Source: Rhodospirillaceae bacterium (GTDB lineage Bacteria; Pseudomonadota; Alphaproteobacteria; Rhodospirillales; Rhodospirillaceae). From it: 60,991 nt of DNA. The stretch is from positions 1-60,991 of the forward strand of contig JABJAH010000059.1 in assembly GCA_018666155.1 (NCBI GenBank), written 5' to 3'. The number at the start of each line of letters is the position of its first letter. Position 1 is the first letter of the stretch. Shown in pieces: positions 1-8,999 of the stretch. The notes beneath the pieces were generated by a model. The model saw only the letters and a program-made list of their open reading frames with translations, made no database searches and had not been told where the DNA came from. A program made the translations under genes and the position numbers.

Positions 1-1
1 C

Positions 2-1951
2 TATGTCTCGTTCGATTGGTCGCCGTCTCAAGCCGATGAATTCAATGTCGAAGGGGCGATTGGCGGACCGATTACGGATAAAGTCGGTGTGCGCCTCTAC
101 GCTGGCTACGAGCAAGACGGCGGCGACTACCGGACGCAAATCGATGACGAAGTTTACGCCCAGAACAAGGATCTCTCGTTCAGCGGCACGGTCGTTGCGG
201 ACGCCACGGAAGATTTGACGCTCAAATTGACAGGTTATTATGTCAACGCCAGTGACACGGGGACGTCCGGGTCTGTGAACTCGGCGGGACCTGATGGCGT
301 TGCCGGTGGAGCCTGTAACCTCACCTATACCGGTGAGTATTTGAATGCGGTGACCGGTGAACGCACTCCGTTTACTAGAAACCTGGCCGACTACGGTGGC
401 GCGTCGTTCTGCGGCAACTTCCCCACCGGTGACAATTGGGTTGCTCCGTTTTTCCTACAGCCGACCCAGGCTAATACGTTCCTAGGCTCTGCAGATCGGT
501 TGCCGGTTATGGATACCCTTCATCCGCTAGCCGAAAAGTACAGCATTATTCCGACCCCTCCTGGCCGGTTAGGTGGTGAGTACAGATCGTACCGGGTGCA
601 ATTCAGCGGGGATTACGACTTCGCCGATCACACGTTGTCATTCCAGGCCTCTCGCTCAAATACGGGGACTGCCTCTGTTGTTGACTTCTTCTTCGGTTCT
701 GTGCCGTTGGGAGGCGCGTTGGGTCAGAACTTTATTGTGGGCACGCAGATCGCCATTCGTGAGACCTATTACGAAGCCCGGATTTCGTCGCCACAGGATC
801 AGCGCTTTCGCTATCTCATAGGGGTGAGCGATTACGCACAACGCTTTCGTGACTTCGAACCACCGATCGCATCGGCCCCGCTACAGGCCGTTGATTGGCA
901 GAACAGTTCCACGTTCGGAATCTTCGCATCTGCTGATTACGATGTTACCGATGATTTAACGATATCCGTAGAAGGCCGTTTTACGGATGAAGAAAACACG
1001 ACAATCATTCAGGGTGCTATTCCCCCAGGCTGGGGGGGTAGCGGTAGCGCATGCCCGGCGAGCACCACGTGTAACTCCACCAACGAATACACGGATTTTA
1101 TTCCCCGTGCGATCTTGAGCTACAATGTCATGGAAGGGGCCACAGTATACGGTAGCTGGTCCTATAGCTCGCTGCTCGGCGTGCCGACCCGTGCGACCTT
1201 TGTGAACAGTGTGGCGCCAGAAGTTATTCCCGACGATCTCCTTGCAACTCTCGGTGATTTCACACCGGTCCAGGAGGCCGAACAATGGGAACTGGGATGG
1301 AAACAGCAGTTTGATAGCTGGGCCTTTACGCTGGCCGTGTATGACATCAAGTGGACCAATCAACCGTTCGCAGCCGTTATCGTTATTCCGGCGGCCGCCG
1401 GCGGCGGGACCACAGCGTATGCCGGGCCAGGAGATTCCAAATATCGTGGTTTTGATTTGGAAATCACGGCTAATCCATTCGATTGGCTCAGCCTCGCTGG
1501 TACATTTGCCTATCAAGACAACCGGTTGGTGACGTTCTCCTCTCGTGGGTCTAATGAATCAAACGTGCTTGGTTCCGGACCTCTATCCGTCGTCAACGAT
1601 GGCAATCGGGTCCGCAATACACCCACGACGACGGGCTCCTTCAGCCCGACGCTGATGGGGGCCATTGGCGAACGCGAATGGTTCATCCGCACGGACTTCT
1701 TGTACGAAGGCGCAACTTGGGCGGACTATTCCCAATTCAACCGCGCGCCTAGTCGTTTCGAGATCAACATGCGGGCAGGGATCGACGTGACCGATGGCCT
1801 GTCCCTTGAGGTCTACGGCACAAACCTAACCGACCAAAGAACCTTGGACCTCAATGGTGGTACAACGGGTTTCATCTCGTTGGATCGGAAAGCCTTCGCC
1901 GAACCACCACAAAAGCGTGAGTTTGGTGTACGTCTAAGAGCTGAATTCTAG
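2..1951 (+). CDS. TonB-dependent outer-membrane receptor, 5' end outside the window
   Basis: Outer-membrane beta-barrel receptor that would import a ligand with energy from TonB-ExbBD; the ligand cannot be read from the sequence. The frame is open from base 2, so the signal peptide and most of the plug lie before the window and about 649 residues of barrel are visible. It aligns along its length with the next receptor: both carry SYSSLLGV, FVNSVAPEVIP, GPGDSKY and SRGSNES, and both end in an aromatic residue (RLRAEF versus RLSAQF), as outer-membrane barrels usually do. It is followed by a strong terminator that is also shared with the next gene, so the two look like a tandem duplication. Confidence 0.9.
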   Translation, partial: YVSFDWSPSQADEFNVEGAIGGPITDKVGVRLYAGYEQDGGDYRTQIDDEVYAQNKDLSFSGTVVADATEDLTLKLTGYYVNASDTGTSGSVNSAGPDGVAGGACNLTYTGEYLNAVTGERTPFTRNLADYGGASFCGNFPTGDNWVAPFFLQPTQANTFLGSADRLPVMDTLHPLAEKYSIIPTPPGRLGGEYRSYRVQFSGDYDFADHTLSFQASRSNTGTASVVDFFFGSVPLGGALGQNFIVGTQIAIRETYYEARISSPQDQRFRYLIGVSDYAQRFRDFEPPIASAPLQAVDWQNSSTFGIFASADYDVTDDLTISVEGRFTDEENTTIIQGAIPPGWGGSGSACPASTTCNSTNEYTDFIPRAILSYNVMEGATVYGSWSYSSLLGVPTRATFVNSVAPEVIPDDLLATLGDFTPVQEAEQWELGWKQQFDSWAFTLAVYDIKWTNQPFAAVIVIPAAAGGGTTAYAGPGDSKYRGFDLEITANPFDWLSLAGTFAYQDNRLVTFSSRGSNESNVLGSGPLSVVNDGNRVRNTPTTTGSFSPTLMGAIGEREWFIRTDFLYEGATWADYSQFNRAPSRFEINMRAGIDVTDGLSLEVYGTNLTDQRTLDLNGGTTGFISLDRKAFAEPPQKREFGVRLRAEF

Positions 1952-1975
1952 ACTTCAGTCCCATACGTTAAATCA

Positions 1976-2007
1976 GAAGGCCGGTCTTTTGACCGGCCTT
2001 CTTTTTT
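1976..2007 (+). terminator. Rho-independent terminator after receptor 1
   Basis: A perfect 11-bp stem (GAAGGCCGGTC / GACCGGCCTTC) with a TTTT loop is followed by a run of T. The same stem, with loop GAAA, ends the next receptor gene, and the bases between stop codon and stem are also nearly the same in both. Confidence 0.9.
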
Positions 2008-2379
2008 AGCGCCGAGCATTCAAGGGGCCCCCGCCTGACACCGCGAGAATGAATTAAAGTCTTGGTCTGACTGGGCGTTTGATTGCCAGCCCAAGGCATG
2101 GGAACGCTCGTAGTGTGAGTCATTTATGGCTCAGTGTGAGCAATTTATGGCTCAAGCCTTTTGCGCCCACATAGCGAGCGCGAATGACAGTAAATGGTGC
2201 AATTGTGCACCGGTCCGGCGAAAACGTTAGGATAATTGTCTAATTGCGTTGTCTGGGCAGCCAGGTTTGGGCATTTTAGGCGCGCTTGCTCCTGGGGTGG
2301 AGCATCAGAGCTTTAATTGGAACTGACCGGCAGGAATTCAACCCTGGCGGTTTATCGCATATCTAGGGGAGAGAACTGG
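2008..2379. other. Intergenic leader of receptor 2
   Basis: This 372-base stretch holds no convincing gene. It contains the two tandem 21-base repeats at 2113-2154 and the ribosome binding site GGGGAGAG just before the ATG at 2380. A short frame opening at 2126 overlaps the repeats and is not supported. No clear sigma-70 promoter could be picked by eye. Confidence 0.6.
2113..2154. repeat. Two tandem 21-bp repeats, each an imperfect palindrome; possible operator
   Basis: GTGTGAGTCATTTATGGCTC followed by A at 2113-2133, then GTGTGAGCAATTTATGGCTC followed by A at 2134-2154; the units differ at two bases. Inside each unit GAG(T/C)(C/A)AT-TT-ATGGCTC is a dyad with one mismatch per unit. Placement about 230 bases upstream of a receptor start suggests binding sites for a dimeric regulator. 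Terminal repeats of a lost insertion sequence are an alternative reading. Confidence 0.5.
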
Positions 2380-4806
2380 ATGAAGACCCGTAATATTATT
2401 TTGGCTTCTTTGATGGCGTCGGTGGCATTGCCGGCATCACAGGAAGCCTTCGCGCAGAGCTTAGCGCTCGAAGAAATCGTGGTTACCGCTCGTAAGCGTG
2501 ATGAGAGCATTTTTGAAATTCCGGTTTCTGTCTCCGCGTTCTCGCAAGATCAATTGGAACGTGCCGGGATTGATAACCCGGAAGAGCTTTCCAGCTATGT
2601 CGCTGGGCTCCAGTTCGAAGGATCGACTGCAACGGGTGGACGCGTTAATCCAGCCATTCGCTTTCGTGGTTTGAACCAACAGATTATTACACCGTCAACA
2701 CAAGTTGGCGCGTTGTTCTGGGATGGGTCTTACATCGGCGGCGGTGGCGGTTTCTTGCCCCTTGGTGATGTTGAGCGGGTCGAAGTGATTAAAGGGCCAC
2801 AGACGGCTTACTTTGGTCGCAACACTTTCTCCGGTGCTGTGAACATTATCCCGAAACTTCCGGGCGATGAATGGGAAGGCGATATCTCGATTGATTTCTC
2901 GCCATCTCAAGCCGCAGAATTTAAAATTGATGCCGGCGTCGGTGGTCCGATCAACGACAAAGTCGGTGTTCGCGTCTGGGCCGGTTACGAAAAAGACGGT
3001 GGTGACTTTAAAGCACAAGACGGCACACCGTACGCCGTTTTCAAAGACACATCTGTCAGCGGCACCCTGCTTTTTGATCCGTCAGATGATCTTCAGCTGA
3101 AACTGACCGGCTACTTCACCAGCGCAGATGACAATGGGACATCCATTGGTGTTGACTCTAGCATTGCTGGCACTGCAGCTGGCGCTTGTAACAAGACCTA
3201 CACTGGTGAGTACCTCAACCCTGCCTCAGGCGAACGCACACCATTTACGCGTGATCTCAGTGCGCTTGGGTTCTCAACGTTCTGTGGCCAAATTCCTGAT
3301 GGCGAGTTCTTGGTTGCGCCGGTCACGGTAAACCCGGTAGCCGCAGATACGGTTTCCTTCTTTGTTTCGCGTCTGCTTTCGCTGCAAAACCTCCATCCTC
3401 TTTTGGAGAAGTACAGCATCTTACGGACTCGGAATGAGGACGAGTTGGGTGGCCGTAACCAGACCTATCGTTTGCAGTTCAGTGGTGATTACGAAATAGG
3501 TGATCACACAGTGTCTTGGCAGGTTTCTCGCTCGAATACGGGTACCGTCGATATTCGTGACTTCCGTTTTGGTATTCCGAATATCCCAGGCCAAGTGCTT
3601 CTTCTTGGCAACAACATTGCTCTTCGTGAAACATATTACGAAGCGCGGGTTGCGTCCTCAGCTGACCAACGGTTGCGTTATATGATTGGTGTCAGCGATT
3701 ACACCATGCGCTATCGTTTGGGCAACGCACCGGTCAACGCTACGCAAGTGGCAACAGGCGCGGGCGCTACCATTGACTTCCAGGACAACACGACAACAGG
3801 TGTCTTCGGTTCCATCGACTATGACATCAACGATGACCTAACCTTGTCTCTTGAAGCACGTTACACGGATGAGCAATCGGTCGGGATCATTCAAGGCGAT
3901 CCAGGTGGTGCATGTGGTGGCTTCTCGCCAGCGTGTGATACCCTCAACGAGTATTCCGACTTCATTCCTCGTGCGATCCTCAGCTGGACACCGTTCGAAG
4001 GGGCAACGACATACGCCAGTTACTCCTATAGTTCACTACTCGGTGTCGCCACACAGGCTGGCTTCGTAAACAGTGTCGCTCCAGAAGTTATTCCTGCCGA
4101 TCAGCTCGCTGCTCTCGGGGAGTTCACTGCACCACAGGAAAACACTCAGTATGAACTTGGGTGGAAACAACAGGGCGAAAACTGGAACGTCACAGCTGCC
4201 GTCTTCTATGTTGACTGGAAAAACCAACCGTTTGCGTCGGTTATCCTTTTGCCAGCTGGTGGAACCACATCATTCCGTGGCCCTGGTGATTCAAAGTACA
4301 AGGGCTTTGACCTTGAGTTTTCTGCTCAGCCGTCCGAGTGGTTAGACCTCCAAGGCACCTTGGCCTACACCGATGGTGAGATGACATCCTTCTCATCCCG
4401 TGGATCCAATGAGTCTGTGGTTCTAGGTTCTGGCGCGCTGTCAGTTGTCAACGATGGCAACCGGCCCCGCAACATTCCAAAGTGGACGGCATCTTTGAGC
4501 CCGACAATCTTGGGTGTGATGGGTGACCGCGAGTGGTTTATCCGCACAGACTTCTTGTATCGTGGATCCTCATGGGCTGATTACTCAGAGTTCAATTTTC
4601 AGCAAGATCAATTCTTGATCAATGCGCGCGCTGGGATCGATCTCTTTGACGGTAGCCGGATTGAAATCTACGGCAAAAACCTGACCCAAGATAAAACGCT
4701 TAATCTTAACGGTGGCACAACGTCAGGTCCGGGCGGTAACCGTAAGGTCTTCAACGAGCCGTACCAACGTCGTGAGTTTGGTGTCCGTTTGAGCGCCCAA
4801 TTCTAG
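2380..4806 (+). CDS. TonB-dependent outer-membrane receptor (complete, 808 aa)
   Basis: Complete TonB-dependent receptor; ligand unknown. The ATG at 2380 was chosen over an in-frame TTG 63 bases upstream because GGGGAGAG precedes it and a Sec signal peptide starts there (MKTRN..., cleavage near AFAQ). The mature N-terminus carries a TonB-box-like LEEIVVTARKR. The plug follows, with DVERVEVIKGPQTAYFGRN and NTFSGAVNI at about residues 125-155, then a long barrel ending in Phe. It is close kin of the upstream receptor over its whole visible length, including the 3' untranslated region. The imperfect 21-bp repeats upstream may control it. A receptor of the same broad family sits at 21213-23813. 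Confidence 0.95.
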   Translation: MKTRNIILASLMASVALPASQEAFAQSLALEEIVVTARKRDESIFEIPVSVSAFSQDQLERAGIDNPEELSSYVAGLQFEGSTATGGRVNPAIRFRGLNQQIITPSTQVGALFWDGSYIGGGGGFLPLGDVERVEVIKGPQTAYFGRNTFSGAVNIIPKLPGDEWEGDISIDFSPSQAAEFKIDAGVGGPINDKVGVRVWAGYEKDGGDFKAQDGTPYAVFKDTSVSGTLLFDPSDDLQLKLTGYFTSADDNGTSIGVDSSIAGTAAGACNKTYTGEYLNPASGERTPFTRDLSALGFSTFCGQIPDGEFLVAPVTVNPVAADTVSFFVSRLLSLQNLHPLLEKYSILRTRNEDELGGRNQTYRLQFSGDYEIGDHTVSWQVSRSNTGTVDIRDFRFGIPNIPGQVLLLGNNIALRETYYEARVASSADQRLRYMIGVSDYTMRYRLGNAPVNATQVATGAGATIDFQDNTTTGVFGSIDYDINDDLTLSLEARYTDEQSVGIIQGDPGGACGGFSPACDTLNEYSDFIPRAILSWTPFEGATTYASYSYSSLLGVATQAGFVNSVAPEVIPADQLAALGEFTAPQENTQYELGWKQQGENWNVTAAVFYVDWKNQPFASVILLPAGGTTSFRGPGDSKYKGFDLEFSAQPSEWLDLQGTLAYTDGEMTSFSSRGSNESVVLGSGALSVVNDGNRPRNIPKWTASLSPTILGVMGDREWFIRTDFLYRGSSWADYSEFNFQQDQFLINARAGIDLFDGSRIEIYGKNLTQDKTLNLNGGTTSGPGGNRKVFNEPYQRREFGVRLSAQF

Positions 4807-4830
4807 ACTTCGGTCACATAAGTTAAATCG

Positions 4831-4863
4831 GAAGGCCGGTCGAAAGACCGGCCTTCTTTTTTT
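4831..4863 (+). terminator. Rho-independent terminator after receptor 2
   Basis: GAAGGCCGGTC, GAAA loop, GACCGGCCTTC and eight or so T. The stem is identical to that at 1976-2007, only the loop differs, which supports duplication of gene plus terminator. Confidence 0.92.
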
Positions 4864-5140
4864 GTCTCATCCGTATAGATATTTGTGCCGCTATTCCTAC
4901 ATCGGCTGGGAATATAAATTGAACCTGCGCATGGGTCTCGAAGACGATAACTGGAGACTGACCGCGTACGTTAACAACGTACTCGATGATCGGTCACTGG
5001 CTGGGTCGTTCCGTTTCCGCGATCTACGGCGCTTCGCCTTCTTTGATCAAACAACGTTCAACTTTACGTTCCCATACGCTCAGTTAGTTAACCTCAACCG
5101 TGGCCGGAACTTTGGTGTGAACATCAGCTACAGCTACTAA
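4862..5140 (+). pseudogene. C-terminal remnant of a TonB-dependent receptor
   Basis: The frame translates to about 92 residues that look like the last strands of a TonB receptor barrel: YSYIGWEYKLNLRMGLEDDN, then the motif AYVNNVLDDRS and an aromatic end (NISYSY). There is no signal peptide, TonB box or plug, the frame begins at a TTG right in the T-run of the preceding terminator, and no ribosome binding site is present. It is therefore read as the tail of a third receptor lost by deletion between tandem copies or by insertion. It is not a copy of the tails of receptors 1 and 2, so it came from a different receptor type. Confidence 0.75.
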
Positions 5141-5164
5141 GCTCAGCGAACATCTCGAACACGA

Positions 5165-5195
5165 AAGCCTCGGACTTCGGTCCGGGGCTTTTTTT
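5165..5195 (+). terminator. Rho-independent terminator after the receptor remnant
   Basis: AAGCCTCGGAC, TTCG loop, GTCCGGGGCTT and a T-run (11-bp stem with one G-T pair). It probably ended the ancestral third receptor gene. Confidence 0.88.
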
Positions 5196-5313
5196 GTATG
5201 CGCGTGATAGAAACGCTGGAATTCCTTTGAATAGGGCAGGCGGCCTTCAAACCGATAAGTTGAATAACTGATAAGCTCTTGATTCTTACTCAAAATTAGA
5301 AAATTACTGTCGC

Positions 5314-5778
5314 ATGTTCGGTCGATCTAAAGCCAAAAAGCCAAAGCCAATGTCACAAGCCTCCGTGCTTGTGGTGGATGGCCATGCGCGGTCGCGTGAA
5401 TTGATTTCACGCCTCCTGACTCGACTGCATGTCGGTCGAGGTTTAACCGCGACCTCCGCGGAAGACGCCATGTACAATTTGGAATTGGATCCAAAAATTG
5501 CCGATATCATCATCACGGACTCTCGATTGGCCGGGATGAGCGGCCTTAAATTCTTATGTAAGTTGCGTGCTCATGATGACCCCAATATACGACTGAAACC
5601 GGTCATAGGCCTGTCGCGAAGCAGCGATATGAAGCTTTATCGTAGCTTGGCTGCATGGGGTATTTCTGGGTTTATTGTTAAGCCCGTTGGAGAGCAAAGA
5701 TTGCGTGAGGTGTTAGAACAAGCCTTGTCTGGCTACATCGCGCCCGCGCCAAGCTTGCATTTACCCGAATTTGATTAA
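5314..5778 (+). CDS. Single-domain response-regulator receiver protein, atypical acidic pocket
   Basis: 154-residue protein consisting of a basic N-terminal tail (FGRSKAKKPKP) and a CheY-like receiver domain (about 17-145). The strand-1 motif reads VLVVDGHARSRE, so D22 is kept but the usual second acidic residue is Gly23. The phosphoacceptor is D69 in IIITDSRLAGMSG and the conserved lysine is K123 in VKPVG. There is no output domain, so it should act by protein contact. The gene is flanked by the receptor region and, 199 bases downstream, by a histidine kinase on the same strand that could be its partner. No good Shine-Dalgarno sequence precedes the ATG. Confidence 0.8.
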   Translation: MFGRSKAKKPKPMSQASVLVVDGHARSRELISRLLTRLHVGRGLTATSAEDAMYNLELDPKIADIIITDSRLAGMSGLKFLCKLRAHDDPNIRLKPVIGLSRSSDMKLYRSLAAWGISGFIVKPVGEQRLREVLEQALSGYIAPAPSLHLPEFD

Positions 5779-5977
5779 GGTCCACTGACAGTTCATTCCG
5801 CCCTTGGTCCAGGGAGCTTTTGCGTGGAAAAGTCAGAGTTTAGAGGGCGTTTCGATATCCGTCCGCCATGCAACCGAACATTTCTTTACATACTAAAAGT
5901 TGTGCTAAACGGCTGTAAAATGCTCTTGTGCCTGCAGATAAGGCAAGTGTTCGTGGATAGTTGGGTTGTAGGTCCGA

Positions 5978-7378
5978 ATGACCGAAGTGGCTGACGGCGT
6001 CTCTCCTGAGGCGGCGTCCGAAATAGCAAAATCAAGTATGACCGGAGCGGATGATGAGTCGGGCCGGCGGCGCAACGCTGTCCGGATATGCTTTACCGGT
6101 GGGACGTGCGGGCTGCTGGCTTACGCATTCTATCTTGTCCATCACGTTCCGTTTACGGCGCCCCTGATCGCGTGCATGGCACTCACGTCCGTCTATTTTG
6201 CGTTACCCTTATTGCTCAAAACTAAATTGTCGCTCAGAGCGTTCGCTCTGATTTGTTTCCTATGGATGGAAGTGGTTCTTTTCGCGACGGCATTCAATTT
6301 TGGTGGCTTTGCGTCTCCGGTTTGGCCGTGGTTTGGGGCCGTGCCTGTTTTGACCTACTACTATTTGCGTGGTCGCGACCGGGTCATCGTATTCGCGGCA
6401 CTTGTGATCGGCATACTTGTCATCGCCCTGTTTGATATATTGGGTCATCAGTTCACATCGACCATCCCTGGGGACCAGTTTCCCATGGTCTATATGGGCT
6501 CAACAATCTTCGCGATTATATTTATCGGTGCCGTTACCCGCGTTTTCACGACGCTGTCACGAGAGTCTCATAGAGAACTGAAGGCGGCTAAGGACGATGC
6601 ATTGGAAAAACAGAAGGATGCGGAATTGGCCAATGCGGCTAAGACTCAATTCCTCGCCAATATGAGCCACGAACTTCGGACGCCGCTCAACGCCATTATC
6701 GGATTCACGGATCTTATCCGGACTGAAATGTTAGGCCCGATCGGTAACGCGAAATACACAGAATACAACACGGATATCAACAGCAGTGCGACGCATCTGC
6801 TGCACGTGATCGAAGACATCCTCAACTACTCTCGGTTAGAAACCAAAAAAGTAAAAATTTTTGCGTCAGTGATCAATCTCAAAGATCTCGTCGGGGAGGT
6901 TATTAAACAAGTTAAATTCCGCCCTGAAATGCAGTGGTTGGGCATCTCCGAGCAGTACGAGGACAACTTGCCGTTCCTGTCCGGCGACGAGCGCTTAATC
7001 AAACAAGTACTGATCAATCTCATGGTAAACGCGGTCAAATTTACCGGTGAGGGAGGCAGGATTACGGTTGCCGCAAATACCGACTTCAAAGGTGGTATTA
7101 GGATTACGGTGAGAGACACCGGTGTAGGGATTCCGGTCAATGACATTGAGCATGTCACTGAACCCTTCTTTAAGTCGACTCAAGATAGCCTAGTGGCCGC
7201 CGACGGAACTGGACTGGGGCTGGCCATTGCTCAGGAATTCATGACGTTGCACGGCGGTCAGTTAAGTATCGAGAGTCATGTCGGTTCTGGAACCGAAGTC
7301 ACCTGTGCATTTCCGCAGTGGCGGTCATTCAGCCAGGACGACATTCCCGACGCGGCGCATAAGAACGACGTTGCGTAA
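5978..7378 (+). CDS. Membrane-bound sensor histidine kinase (466 aa)
   Basis: Inner-membrane sensor kinase. About residues 40-190 form several hydrophobic segments (for example LLAYAFYLVHHV and LICFLWMEVVLFATAF) with short loops, so it has no large periplasmic sensor. A coiled linker (about 195-220) leads into a HisKA domain with the phospho-accepting H231 in MSHELRTPLNAIIGF. The ATPase domain shows the N box (NLMVNAVKFTG, about 347-357), G1 box DTGVGIP (D380) and G2 box GTGLGLAIAQ (about 410). It lacks its own receiver, so it is not a hybrid. The preceding single-domain receiver is a plausible partner, though the 199-base gap leaves co-transcription open. The signal is unknown. Confidence 0.93.
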   Translation: MTEVADGVSPEAASEIAKSSMTGADDESGRRRNAVRICFTGGTCGLLAYAFYLVHHVPFTAPLIACMALTSVYFALPLLLKTKLSLRAFALICFLWMEVVLFATAFNFGGFASPVWPWFGAVPVLTYYYLRGRDRVIVFAALVIGILVIALFDILGHQFTSTIPGDQFPMVYMGSTIFAIIFIGAVTRVFTTLSRESHRELKAAKDDALEKQKDAELANAAKTQFLANMSHELRTPLNAIIGFTDLIRTEMLGPIGNAKYTEYNTDINSSATHLLHVIEDILNYSRLETKKVKIFASVINLKDLVGEVIKQVKFRPEMQWLGISEQYEDNLPFLSGDERLIKQVLINLMVNAVKFTGEGGRITVAANTDFKGGIRITVRDTGVGIPVNDIEHVTEPFFKSTQDSLVAADGTGLGLAIAQEFMTLHGGQLSIESHVGSGTEVTCAFPQWRSFSQDDIPDAAHKNDVA

Positions 7379-7410
7379 TTCAGCGACGGTTTTATAGAGC
7401 GCGACGTATT

Positions 7411-7770
7411 TTAGACTTTATCCATGACCTCTTGCCACTCGCTCGAGACATCGTTGCGGCCCATTTTGTCTGCGTCTAAGTCGACGATCCGAAGGATGTG
7501 GGAGAGATACTCTTGTCGCCAAGCATCCCGTTCTGAGATGACCTCTTTAGACGGCCGGTAAGACTCAATTTCTGATTTGTCGATCAAACCTTTGGCGTCT
7601 ATCAGCCGCTCTAACGTGTCATTGCGATCGCGTATCACAGAGACCTCACCGGCCAAGGCCATCACCATGGCGAGCAATTTGTCCGAGGTCGGATCATCAA
7701 AGAACTGAGGCCGAACGCCTTTGGAGTGCTTTGGCAGTTTGACGTTGGCAGAGTTTGAGTCGTCTGGCAT
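7411..7770 (-). CDS. Hypothetical protein, 119 aa, partner of the adjacent methyltransferase gene
   Basis: Not recognised. It is a soluble, charged protein with no signal peptide or membrane segment; about residues 28-65 (LLAMVMALAGEVSVIRDRND and on) look helical and could form a coiled coil. Its start lies 9 bases after the stop of the methyltransferase gene on the same strand, so the two are almost certainly one transcript. It may be a small subunit or accessory factor of that enzyme; that is inference from position only. Confidence 0.65.
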   Translation of the reverse strand: MPDDSNSANVKLPKHSKGVRPQFFDDPTSDKLLAMVMALAGEVSVIRDRNDTLERLIDAKGLIDKSEIESYRPSKEVISERDAWRQEYLSHILRIVDLDADKMGRNDVSSEWQEVMDKV

Positions 7771-7779
7771 TGCGCTCTC

Positions 7780-8949
7780 CTATTTCTGGACGCCGTAGAG
7801 GTACCAGAAGCCGCCACCACCAAAATCGCCGCCCTGGAAGACATTCGTGCGTTTCGCCTTCGCAGCTTCATAGGCGCTGGGAGCCATCGCTTCAAAGGAC
7901 TTTGCGGGATCGAACCCGGCTTCTTTGGCGGCGCTCGGTGGGTCGATTTCGTGGGACTTGCTCCAGAACGGTTCGTTGTTGTTGTAGGTATCCCAATCCA
8001 AGATGAACGCGTCGAAGTCGTCCATGGCTTTATAAGCAGGGGTTTCTGCGTGTATGACGATTCCACCCGGCGCGAGCAACCGATGACACTCTTTCATGAT
8101 TTTGCGGAAGGCTGCGCTCGATGTTTCGTGGACGAGAATGTGAGAAACGATAAGATCGAAGGAGCCATCTTCGAAGTTCATATCCTCAGCATTTTGCTGG
8201 GATAAGTGAATGGGGACGCCTAAAGATTCACTGCGCGCGTGTGCGTAACGTAGCATCGGTGCCGCGACATCGACGCCGCAGACCTCGGCATCGGGGTAGT
8301 GAAGTTTGTACGGCACGGTGGAGTGGGCTGCGGAGCATCCGAGGTCGAGAATCCGCTTAGGGGCAAAGTCCGCGCGCGTCTCTTTGAGGTAAGCAATAAT
8401 GCTGCCGCCAATGTCGTCGTTCATGGGACCGAGTTGACCCATGGCGTAGATGTAAACCCCTCGATCATAGATTGCACCGGCTGCCACATCATCTTTGACC
8501 ATTTCCGTATGATAGCCACCTGGCTGACAATGGATATCTACTGCGGTGTGATAGCGAGGGATTTCGAGATCGGGATTGAGCGTTAGGGTTCCGCCCGCGC
8601 TTGTCGGCGCTTTGGCTACGGATACTAGTTTATCCAATTGGCGAGCGACGGGGACTTGGCAGGATTTCCACATCATTTCCTGGCTAGTACGCAGCAGAGA
8701 GCTCCAGGTCTGATAATGGTTGTTACCATTCATCGCCTTGCGAATTTCGTGCCGGTTTTTCGGCGGGCGACCATGCTCTTTCTCAAAGGCAGGCTTAATC
8801 TGCGTATCGTAGACCACCTTTGTGTTGGGGCTGACCTGAGACGCTAGGTGAAGTTTGTAAGATTTTACAAACTCTTGGCGGGAGAATTCATCTACCGTGG
8901 TTTCGGGCAAAAGAGCATGTGCAAACTGTTCGTGATCCTGGGGTTGCAT
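7780..8949 (-). CDS. Class I SAM-dependent methyltransferase (389 aa)
   Basis: Methyltransferase of unknown substrate. The C-terminal half has the Rossmann-like SAM domain: motif I ILDLGCSAAHST (about 200-211), an acidic end of strand 2 in VCGVDVAAPMLRYAH, FDLIVSHILVHE as motif IV and a motif-like LLAPGGIVIHAE. The first 170 or so residues are a separate domain I do not recognise. A strong GGAGG precedes the ATG. A paralogue cut by the window end (60479-60991) shares the strings (V/W)G(V/I)D and APM(L/V)RYAH, so this organism carries at least two. It is co-transcribed with the 119-residue protein. Confidence 0.85.
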   Translation of the reverse strand: MQPQDHEQFAHALLPETTVDEFSRQEFVKSYKLHLASQVSPNTKVVYDTQIKPAFEKEHGRPPKNRHEIRKAMNGNNHYQTWSSLLRTSQEMMWKSCQVPVARQLDKLVSVAKAPTSAGGTLTLNPDLEIPRYHTAVDIHCQPGGYHTEMVKDDVAAGAIYDRGVYIYAMGQLGPMNDDIGGSIIAYLKETRADFAPKRILDLGCSAAHSTVPYKLHYPDAEVCGVDVAAPMLRYAHARSESLGVPIHLSQQNAEDMNFEDGSFDLIVSHILVHETSSAAFRKIMKECHRLLAPGGIVIHAETPAYKAMDDFDAFILDWDTYNNNEPFWSKSHEIDPPSAAKEAGFDPAKSFEAMAPSAYEAAKAKRTNVFQGGDFGGGGFWYLYGVQK

Positions 8950-8999
8950 AGTGTCGTCCTCCGGTCAGTTCAATGTCTGGCAATAAAATGGAGCTAGGG

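Noticed and set aside
956..1516. 186-codon minus-strand frame inside receptor 1
   Set aside because: Lies antisense to a clear receptor and has no family resemblance or ribosome site.
2126..2230. Short plus-strand frame over the 21-bp repeats
   Set aside because: It begins in the repeat, lacks a ribosome binding site and looks produced by the repeat itself.
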